Shown here in pieces: positions 56,141 through 64,000 of a stretch of 64,000 bases of DNA; the stretch's first letter is position 1; each line of letters begins with the position of its first letter. This DNA comes from Lycocorax pyrrhopterus obiensis. Lineage: Eukaryota; Chordata; Aves; Passeriformes; Paradisaeidae. A program made the position numbers and the translations under genes. The notes under the pieces were generated by a model. It saw only the letters and a list, made by a program, of their open reading frames with translations. It was not told the origin of the DNA and searched no databases. The stretch lies in NCBI GenBank assembly GCA_014706295.1, contig JACSVZ010000007.1, positions 60,456,975-60,520,974 on the forward strand. Direction: 5' to 3'.

Positions 56141-57689
56141 GCTCTGCAATGCTGCCCTGCTAAGGAAGTGTAGCAATGAGCAATACTGGTAATGAATAAA
56201 TTACCCAGAGAATTTAAAATCAGCTGTGAGAGCAGCTGCCCTTGGATGGACACACATTTATGGATGGAACCTGCCTCTGGTGTAGGAAGCAGCAAACACA
56301 GAGAGTGAAAGGTGATGTTTGACTTTTCAGGACGTATTTTAGAGAGTTGCACTTCCCATTCATAGGAGCCATCCTTCTTTTTGAGCTCCGCTTCCTGTTC
56401 TTATTAATCCACAGATTCTTCCCTTTGCTAAACCAGGAATTCAGGGCAGATTCCTGGAGAATTGCTCAAATCTTGGATCCCCAAGCCCATTCAGGCTGTA
56501 GGATGCCACAAGAGGAGTGTGATTCCTGCAGGGTTTTTAGCAGCATCCCTTCTTCTAACCCTGCTTGAGCAGCTCTGTTTTTAAGGAAAAGGATGCAGGA
56601 ACTGGTATTAAGTTATTCTGAAGCATCATTAGCTCTGTTTACTGAGCCTTTAGATGTGTGAGTGACTGCAAACATCTGGAATGAGCAGGTGGAATTCCAC
56701 TGTACTTGCTGTACGCATTTCTACTTTAATGTGTTTGGCTTCTCTTTTAATTGAACAATTCTTCCCGCAGACCCAAATGTTACTACAGGCATGTCTGCAT
56801 TTAATTTAACTGGCAATGAGTTAAAAATGATTATTTCAGAGGAATTTTTGATGTTAACTAATGAGGCATCCTTTATCGTACACATTCCTGCCATTTCAGG
56901 CTGCTCCCCTGAGGAAGCAGAGGCTCTGCAGTACCATTGTCCATCTGGCAGATGGTCCTAGACACTTTTGACCTTGTTGGTGAGCAGGCTGGGGCCAGGC
57001 TGTGGTGGGTGTGGTGCAGTGGAGAGGTGGAAGATGCATGACTATTCACAGGGTACCTGCTGCTGAGCTGGGCTGTGGCCCCAAGCACCTCTTGTTGCTG
57101 CCTGGCTTTGCTGTGCAAGGTCAGCCACATCTGGTGGGCGAAACTGTGGACGTGGGGTCTCATCTGAGTGGCTGAAACCAGCAAGATTCACCCAATCCTA
57201 CTCCACAACAGAGCTTTTTGGTCTGTGGGAAGCTCTGCTTTTACTACTGTTTCACCTGGTGACCTTTTGACTTGATCCTGGTGTTTCATCTGAGGTGAAA
57301 GTCCTGGTCCTGTGGCTGTTGGTTCCCAGTTCTTTCTCTGCTTGACTTCATGTCAGTGGGGAAGAGCAGCAATTCTCTGCTCCATGCTGGAGCAGACATG
57401 TCCAAGCTCTCACCTTCTTCATCACCACCCTGTAGCTGGGCCAGAGCACTTCTGGACCCTTCTGTGTTCAGGCAGGACAGCACTGGGAAGGGAAACATTA
57501 TTTTCAGCTTAAATAGGAGGAGCAGCAGCCCTCAGTCTCCTTGGGGTGAGTTATTTAGGCTGCCTCCTGCCCTCTGAGGCCTCTTCCCAAGCACCTTCAG
57601 CAATTCAGCAGGAGCAGGAGTTGCCTGATTTGCACCACTCACCTCTGCTGGTTTTTTGCAAATGTGCCAGTCGGCAAAATTCTGTCTCA
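56141..57689. other. unique non-coding sequence
   Basis: About 1.5 kb. The AT-rich part at 56580-56880 ('cttttaattgaacaattc', 'gcatttaatttaactggc') is somewhat conserved-looking. The remainder holds chance frames without domains. Confidence 0.4.
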
Positions 57690-57990
57690 GAAAGATGGGG
57701 AGAGAATTTTTGCAAGAGTATGGAGGGATGGGACAAGGGGGAATGGCTTCAAACTGAAAGAGGGTAGGTTTAGGTTAAACATCAGGAAGAAATTCTTCCC
57801 TGAGGGTGGTGAGGCCCTGGCACAGGTTGCCCAGAGAAGCTGTGGCTGCCCCACCTTTGGAAAGGTTCAAGGTTGGATGGGGCTTGGAGCAACCTGGTCT
57901 AGTGGAAAGTGTCCCTGCCCATGGCTGGGAGTAGGAACTAGATGATCTTTAAGGTCCCTTCCAACCCAAACCATTCTGTGTTTCTATGAC
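57690..57990 (+). mobile_element. best-preserved CR1 LINE 3' fragment (about 300 bp), sense on +
   Basis: 'ggagggatgggacaaggggg', 'aatggcttcaaactgaaagag', 'ggtaggtttaggttaaacatc', 'aggaagaaattcttccctgag', 'ggtgaggccctggcacaggtt', 'gcccagagaagctgtggctgc', 'ttggatggggcttggagcaac', 'ctggtctagtggaaagtgtcc', 'tgatctttaaggtcccttcc' and the tail 'aacccaaaccattctgtg', 'tttctatgac'. All blocks are in order with few changes, so it is a useful reference for the other copies. It lacks protein-coding sequence of the element. Confidence 0.95.
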
Positions 57991-59128
57991 TGTATAATAC
58001 ATTCATTTTTACCACTTCCAGTTATTGGGGGTTTTTATCACAGCTAGTAAAAAATCAGGGAAATGATCACAGTTTCCAGTCGTGTGGTGGCTGTTGCCCA
58101 CCATCACCTCTTCCCCATGGAGGTGAATGTTGGGCTAAAGGAGAAGGAATTCAGACATCCCACTGGCATTTTTAACATCCCTCCTGGGGAATTCCTGTTA
58201 AATGTGTGGCACATCTGGTGAGGCCGCTGGGAGGATGCTGTCCCCCGTGCTCAGGGAATGCCATATGATATCTGGGAATCCTTTCCCCCTTTTCTGCAAA
58301 GTGTCCCTGCTAGTATCAACCCCTCCAAGGTGCTGCAGTGGCTGATTAATTCATCCTCGTCAGCTGCCTTCTGATCATCAGGAGATCCAAAACATTAATT
58401 GCTGGTGTGATAATGAGAAGTTGGGATGCATTGGGAAATGCAGATCTCTGCACCTGTTTGCTTAGCTGGATTTCCACTGTTCAACAAAACCCACCCATAC
58501 GTGCTGGGGAAAGTACAAATTTTCTTGCTACAAACAACTCACTCCAGTCATTTTTGCCATTTGGAGGAAATTATTATTTTTCATATATATTTCTTACCTT
58601 TGTAATTGATTTTTGGTTATTAAATTGCAAGTTTTGCCATTACCTCTACTGTGACTTTATTTATTTTGTGATGGTAGATCCTTGAAATTGACTGTGTCCT
58701 TCCAAATCCACTTTCCTTTTTCCACCCCTGCACACATATCTCAGTTACTACTTGTTGTGTCAAGATAAGACCAGCTCTGGTTTGCAGTTGAAATTTGCTC
58801 CTCGTTTCACCCCAAGGATTAAACTGGAATTCCTCAGGTGGTGGTACCCAAATAACTCATTGCTTCTCGGAGGTGGGTCCTGCTCAGTTCCTCCTTGACC
58901 TCTACAGCTTCAAGCATCTGTCACACCTAGTGAACATTGAATTATTTGTACAAAATAAATGGTGTTTTGAGGCTGAAGTGGAAGATCTGTACCTCCAAGG
59001 CCGTAGTTGGGTAGTCAACACGTTCAGCTGCTTGGGGACACCCAGATTTGTGTCTTTCTGCTGAGTATTTGAGCCTGGCCCGTCCTTAGCTGTAGCCACA
59101 AGGGATCAGTTTCTCTCCAGAACAAAAC
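57991..59128. other. unique non-coding sequence
   Basis: Mixed unique DNA, AT-rich at 58560-58680. Frames of about 90 codons lack domains. No gene recognised. Confidence 0.4.
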
Positions 59129-59251
59129 AGAATCACAGAATCTGCTGAGCTGGAAGGGACCCACAAGGATCACCGAGTCCAACTCCTGGCCCTGCACAGA
59201 ACCATCCCAAAGGGTCACACCATGAACTCAAGAGCATCGTCCAAACACTCC
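59129..59251 (-). mobile_element. CR1 LINE 3' end, sense on -
   Basis: The + strand reads 'cagaatcacagaatctgctg', 'agctggaagggacccacaagg', 'atcaccgagtccaactcctgg', 'ccctgcacagaaccatccc', 'gggtcacaccatgaactcaag' and 'agcatcgtccaaacactcc'. The clearest member here of the 'gagtccaactcctggccctg' subfamily. Confidence 0.93.
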
Positions 59252-59798
59252 ATTCATCAAAACATTGAGAAGAAAGTTTCAAATGTAGAAAGAAAGGTGC
59301 AGAATATTGCACAAGGACAGAGCAGAGTGGGGCTGCCAGGCTGATCCGAGCAGGCTGTGCCGTGTGTCCCTCCTTTCCCACGCTGCATTCCCAGCGGGCC
59401 CCCTCCAGCACCCACACCTGCTCCCACCACACACCGGAGCCTCCTGGCCTGGGCCGTGGTTTTGTGTTTGCACAAAAAAAAAAAGGTGAGCAATTACTAA
59501 GCCACACCTCCGCACACAGCTTCTCATGCCTCTAAAGTTTCTAAAGCCCCGAGTATCGGGTTCCCAAAATCACTGCTGCCCAGGAGGGAGGTGTTGCACA
59601 GACTGCATGGATTTTGGGAACCTGACGGCAGAGCTGGGCTGCTCTGTGCTACTTTCGAACTATGATGTTATTCGGACTTCTTTTTCCACTTTCTAACCTC
59701 GTTTTTAAAGAATATTTTAAAGACAGTCTTTGTTTTTAAGGACATTAACTACGGTGCTTTTTGCCTGCCTTTTAATTTTAATGGCATCCTGTGCCTGC
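59252..59798. other. unique non-coding sequence
   Basis: Mixed unique DNA with an A11 run near 59475. Chance frames on both strands lack domains. Confidence 0.4.
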
Positions 59799-59944
59799 CT
59801 TTCTTTCTTTCTTTTTTCTCTTTTTTCTTTTCTTTTCTTTTCTTTTCTTTTCTTTTCTTTTCTTTTCTTTTCTTTTCTTTTCTTTTCTTTTCTTTTCTTT
59901 TCTTTTCTTTTCTTTTCTTTTCTTTTCTTTTCTTTTTTCTTTTC

Positions 59945-59975
<31 letters not shown>

Positions 59976-60188
59976 CTTTTCTTTTCTTTTCTTTTCTTTT
60001 CTTTTCTTTTCTTTTCTTTCTTTCTTTCTCTTTTGTTTTCTTTCTTTCTTTCTCTCTTTCTTTCATTCTCTTTCTTTCTCTTCCTCTCTTTCTTTGTCTC
60101 TTTCTTTAGTTTTCTTTATTTCTTTCTCTTTCTTTCTCTCTTTCTCTTCTTCCTTCCTTCCTTCCTTCCTTCCTTCCTTCCTTTCTCT
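59799..60188 (+). repeat. long pyrimidine microsatellite: (CTTTT)n, (CTTT)n, (CCTT)n
   Basis: About 390 bases, nearly all T and C. A long CTTTT block from about 59827, with small TTTTTT interruptions near 59935 and 59951, continues to about 60007. It grades into CTTT/CTCTTT units with a few G or A interruptions and ends in about eight CCTT units (60150-60181). The absence of stops produces frames of 105-167 codons on both strands that are pure Phe/Ser/Leu or Lys/Glu/Arg and are not genes. Mirror-symmetric polypyrimidine DNA can form triplex (H-DNA). Confidence 0.97.
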
Positions 60189-60359
60189 CACTTTTACCCA
60201 TGTTTTAGTGCAAAACAGGCCCTTTCCTACTAACAGCAGCTGACATCTGGTTTTCCATCCCTCTGAACCCAGCAGTGCTGCTGCTGCAAGACTCAGCTGG
60301 TTGGAAACCTATAGGCAGCAAACATTTACATTCAGCATGTCTAACATCATCTGGGACTT
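60189..60359. other. unique spacer
   Basis: Short unique stretch between the pyrimidine tract and the candidate element. Nothing recognised. Confidence 0.4.
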
Positions 60360-60830
60360 AAACCCAGAACGTTGGTGATGCATAGAGATAGATATTTAGT
60401 CACATCAAAGCTATTTGCTAATTGCAGACACTCCATTCTTGTTTAATGTTTCATGTGCAAGATTAGTTGGTTGATTTAATTGGTTCAGCAAAACTTATGT
60501 TTTAAGGCAAAACATTAGTTAAGATGTAATGTATTCCCTTATGGAAAATTCCCATAAAACTGAGTACGTCAGTTTGTGCTCTGTAATTCTGGTTTTGATG
60601 CTGTAGTCAGTCTGCCTACAGAACTGAGTAAAAACTACACTTTTTTAATTGGAACTCTACCATTTAATACCAATCCAGCTAGGTATTAAGTCTTGTAGGA
60701 TTGTTATAGACAAAAAATCATACGGCAGGGTAATAATTGTTGTCTAGAGTACGTTTTAGTTGGCTCTGTATTATATAAATGGGTTTGTAATATATGAATG
60801 GATTTGTAATTTAAACTGATACAGAAAAGG
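60360..60830. promoter_or_regulatory. candidate conserved non-coding element
   Basis: AT-rich unique DNA without frames or repeats except a small 19-base duplication (60772-60790 and 60791-60810). It is dense in motif-like words: 'gctatttgctaattgcag', 'gattagttggttgatttaat', 'tttaattggaactctacc' and 'gggtaataattgttgtc'. It resembles vertebrate enhancers in texture. Conservation untested. Confidence 0.33.
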
Positions 60831-61399
60831 AATAAAAAGGGACTCCAGGGTGCAATGCATATAATTCATATGAAGTCTATGTCCAGAACTGCATGTCTAC
60901 AGGAATACTTCAAATTTATGTGCAAATATATCTGTTCATACATATCTGAGTGACACAGGATCAATGTAAACATTCACATGTGCGTCCTGTTTATGTTCAC
61001 AGCCAACTTAAAACCTGCTGGTGCAATACAGGTTGCACAGGAGGTTCATCCAGACTCAGCATTTCACCAGAAAACACCCCAAATCTTTGCCAAGCTTCCC
61101 AGCAGCGCTGCCCAGCCTTCAGGGAAGAGCCAAATTTTAGATCCTGGGCCCACATCAGGGAGGACAAATAATTTGACCCCAGCACTGGAGTCAGCCTTGA
61201 GCATTGGGAACCCACAGCTGAAATCCCCTAGAACAGTCAGGGATTTCCATGATGCATTTTTTCCTGAAAAGCTTCAAGAGATTCTGAACTCATTTTGCTG
61301 CTAAAGGAACATTTTTGAAGCCCAAACCCTCAGTATGTTTCCTTGTCTGTGTATGAATATTAAAATGTTGAGTACATGGACCACCAAAAGTTTGTTTAG
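60831..61399. other. unique non-coding sequence
   Basis: The 108-codon frame 60978-61304 (+) and overlapping frames have no recognisable domain. No repeats. Confidence 0.4.
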
Positions 61400-62140
61400 C
61401 TTGAAGTTAGAGATTTGTTTTGCTTAGAATTGAGTCTCTTGATATTTGGCTGATCTCTTTGTACTGGCTTTTATCTTAATTGCTTTTTAAGCTATAATTA
61501 TGGTGCCACATCCACATGGCTGTAACACCATTGTAGTTTAAGTTGAGCGCATTTCTATTGCAACTTCTATTTTTAAGTGTTTGGTTTTTTTTAATTCAGA
61601 TGTGAAATTTACATACTGCAGCCATGAAACTTAGCAAACAAAGTCTAAGCAGGGGGAAAATCCTTTTTTTATGATGTTTGAGAAAATAAAATAATTTTCT
61701 GAATATTTAAATAGACGCAAAAAAAAAATTAAATTAGTTCTCTCCAGCGCTGCAATTAAGAAAGAGGAAATGTGCTCCAGTTAAATATCCAGCTGAAATT
61801 CTGCATGCCATTACCCCATAAATAGAGACTTACACATTTTAATGTGTGTATACCAAAGCCATATTGACACTGCAGACTATCATTGCTCCTTAAGGAAATG
61901 TCATGGGCTTTCCTTTCTTGTTTGAACGAGCTGTGAATTTCTAATTCTTTCAGCCAGTTGGTTTTAATAAGGTATCGCTCCGTTATTCACATTTAAACTG
62001 TTCTCTAAGTACCTATTTAAAGACTAAACCACATCAATCCATTAGGCCACTAACACAGCCCAGCTTTTAAAAGGTCCACGCAGGGCTGTTAGCACAGTGT
62101 CCTGCCAGCCCTAATCCCCCTCCCTGCAGCAACATTTCTT
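61400..62140. promoter_or_regulatory. candidate conserved non-coding element
   Basis: About 740 bases of AT-rich unique DNA with almost no open frames and many motif-like words: 'ttatcttaattgcttttt', 'agctataattatggtgcc', 'tgaatatttaaatagacg', 'gttattcacatttaaactg' and 'accacatcaatccattagg'. A short A9 run lies near 61720. The absence of repeats over this length, together with the texture, suggests a regulatory block. Boundaries approximate. Confidence 0.33.
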
Positions 62141-62729
62141 CTTTTTCTTCGTTTGGGAGGAAGAGAATGTCAAGCCACTGTTTCGTGGCATCCCTTTCTC
62201 CACACAGACCAAGGGAATAACATCAGGGCTGTGTCCAGGGTGGGTGAAGGAGAGAGGCAGTGCTTCCACCTTCCCACCTCATCCATGTTATTAATCCCAC
62301 TAGTGCATGTGCCAAATTTCTGCAGAGTTCTGGCAGTAAATCGAGATTTATCCATCTACAGGCCTTGGGGATGAGTTCTTGCTCCCTTATCATGAGAGAA
62401 TAGTGCCATACTATGCAAAAGAAGATATTATACATGCAAACACACTGAATAGTGCATTTCTCTGGGTGCTCCTGTCCCAATCTTATTGAATTGACACTAA
62501 TCTTATTGAAAAAAGGGAGATCTGTTTTGTTGGGCTCCTGTCATCTTGGGGGACAGATCAGTTGTAAGCAAACAAAAGTTATTCCTATTTTTAGCCTTCT
62601 CACTGCACTAATTTTAGGTCGTTTTACATGGTCCAAAGGCAAAGTCCCTGGAAGACTTTTCTTAAAACATTTTTTCGCTTGAACTACGTAAAAAAAAAAA
62701 AGAAATAACAACAAATACCCCAGGCTGCA
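62141..62729. other. unique non-coding sequence
   Basis: Mixed unique DNA. 'aatcttattgaa' occurs twice 20 bases apart at 62479-62510. An A11-12 run lies near 62690. Frames lack domains. Confidence 0.4.
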
Positions 62730-63165
62730 GAAGCGACCGGCAAAACTCTTGTCGCGCGCAATCTGTTCGGAGCGAGATGAGAACAAATTCGCCATCGCTC
62801 TGTTTTCCTTCCATCAGAAAATCCCTCCAAGCAGCTGTTTACTCCCACCCCCCCCCCCCCCCCCCCCAGCCATTATTTTCTGCTCCTTTTCTGTGTAAAT
62901 AACGTGCCTTTCTGTGGAGGGAAAAGGTGCCTTTCCCCGCAGTCGCAGCTCTGGGCGGCGTGAAAATCTCCCCTTCCCGACCCCCCATGGCTGGGGACAC
63001 TTTCCCCAACTCCTCCCGCTGCCGCCACAGCAGATGACGAGGACCTGAAGCCTTCCCAACAATGTATTCCCCGAGATGCTGCCCCTCCATAACTCTCCCA
63101 GCCATCTCCAGCCCCTCAATATTCCCCCCCCCCACCGCCGCCCCAAGCACCTCCTTTGTGCTCCA
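62730..63165. promoter_or_regulatory. CpG- and C-rich stretch with C20 run
   Basis: Retained CpGs ('agcgaccggc', 'cttgtcgcgcgcaatctg', 'ttcggagcgagatg', 'gggcggcgtgaaaatc') surround a C20 homopolymer (62848-62867) and a C10 run (63124-63133). On the minus strand these are G20 and G10 runs that can fold as G-quadruplexes. The minus-strand frames of 125 and 140 codons across it read poly-Gly and have no domain. Could be a weak CpG island. Confidence 0.35.
62848..62867 (+). repeat. C20 homopolymer
   Basis: Twenty consecutive cytosines preceded by 'actccca'. Such runs are error-prone in sequencing, so the exact length is uncertain. Confidence 0.85.
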
Positions 63166-64000
63166 TTCAAGGTTTTTCTGAAGTGAGACAATCTTTCCCA
63201 TTTTTTTGTCTTCTGTCTGCATCAAAGTTAGGACTTTGTTAGGGATCCGTGCTACCGGCATCTGTTACCTCTTTTTCTCAGGGGCTAAGGAGGAGGCTGC
63301 TGTAAGGCTGAAAAAGGCTCTCATTCAGCCTGCAATTGCTTCTCTTTGCTTTCCTGTCACACTGTCAACCTCAATCAGAAGGCAATGAAAGTGATACAGA
63401 AGCAAAGCTTTGCTGCCTCCTCCTAGAACAAAGAGCGTCCCATAGCCTAGTACAGATTTCACATCCAATTTAACTCTTTGGAAAAGGATTTCAGGAAATA
63501 CATAGTCAAGAGTTGAAAAAATGGAGTTGGGTCTACTATAAAGGCTAAAAGTATTATCCTGGCTTAGATAAGCTACAAAGATAGGTTGATACTATTTTCT
63601 AGCATAAACCACATTAGCTGGCATTACACATTGAGCTTTCTTTACTCGTTAAGTTGCAAGGAGATTTGAGAGGAATTTAGCAGCTACATAAAATGACTCT
63701 TTCATGATTCTAGCTTTAACAGTCATTTTAGTTGTACAAGGTGCATGAATAGCAAGGACCTAAATCATGTTGTTTAACAAATCTGGTATTAGAGGGTTAG
63801 TCTCAGTTTACTTATTAAGAATTTAGTTGAGTAAAGGGATTTTAGGACTCAGTTCTTTGTGTGGATGACAATGAAACAGGCCACGACTTGTATTTTTGGG
63901 AACCTAAATCAGCTACACATGTTTGAACTATGCTTTTGGGCCTATAATTGCGCTTTGGCCTGGAGAATATTTTTCTGTTTGGATTCACACTAAAAAATAA
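63166..64000. other. unique non-coding sequence
   Basis: 63166-63450 is mixed unique DNA. 63460-64000 is AT-rich without a usable open frame on either strand and with a texture somewhat like vertebrate mitochondrial DNA or a conserved element ('ggcttagataagctacaaag', 'ttaagttgcaaggagatttg'). Neither could be confirmed by eye. The window ends inside this stretch. Confidence 0.4.

Noticed and set aside
59730..60243. Long open frames (105-167 codons) on both strands
   Set aside because: They are translations of the CTTTT/CTTT microsatellite, repeating Phe/Ser/Leu or Lys/Glu/Arg.
63460..64000. Possible nuclear copy of mitochondrial rRNA/tRNA sequence
   Set aside because: The reverse complement has a mitochondrial-like texture (for example 'tttgtagcttatctaag'), but compared by eye with remembered 12S, 16S and tRNA patterns no ordered match was found. 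A search against bird mitochondrial genomes would settle it.
1..64000. CRISPR arrays, bacterial operons, phage or plasmid features
   Set aside because: Composition, CR1 content and absence of dense coding show vertebrate nuclear DNA; no regularly spaced direct repeats of array type exist.

Overview
The window is non-coding DNA from a bird, most likely a songbird or a close relative. The main evidence is about twenty 3' fragments of CR1, the dominant avian non-LTR retrotransposon. Their sense strand reads through 'gaggccctggcacaggttgcc' style blocks, then 'cccatggcaggggg', then a 'tccaacccaaacc' tail with 'attctatg'-like octamers. Fragments lie on both strands (eleven +, nine -) and belong to several subfamilies of different age. 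The sparse repeats, the short microsatellites and one decayed amniote MIR-type SINE also fit an avian genome. The order within birds is inferred, not shown.

No protein-coding gene could be supported. Every open frame seen is short, low in complexity, inside a CR1 copy, or forced by a stop-free microsatellite, and none carries a recognisable domain. No tRNA, rRNA, miRNA or CRISPR array was recognised. The window is best described as an intergenic stretch or large intron with candidate regulatory DNA.

Layout: 1-7.4 kb holds CR1 copies, a homeobox-motif-rich stretch (2.3-2.6 kb) and two CR1 copies tail to tail (7.0 kb). 7.4-16 kb is mostly unique, with conserved-looking AT-rich (10.9-11.4 kb) and mixed (13.8-14.7 kb) stretches and CpG-rich DNA at 15.4 kb. 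16.3 kb has the MIR-like SINE. 17-36 kb has scattered CR1, an AT-rich degenerate tract (20.7-21.0 kb), small tandem duplications, a CpG-rich stretch (29.3 kb) and paired palindromes (35.4 kb). 36.2-37.8 kb has the strongest orphan CpG island, next to conserved-looking sequence. 41.5-42.2 kb is a strong candidate conserved element. 45.5-46 kb has an octamer beside an 18-bp SOX-type palindrome and a GGAA array. 51-53 kb has two more octamer-bearing candidate elements. 59.8-60.2 kb is a long CTTTT tract. 60.4-62.1 kb is candidate conserved DNA, and 62.7-63.2 kb is CpG-rich with a C20 run.

There are no genes here to work together. The plausible function is long-range cis-regulation of a gene outside the window. 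That rests on motif content and sequence texture read by eye, not on an alignment. No new enzyme system, defence system or mobile element family was found.
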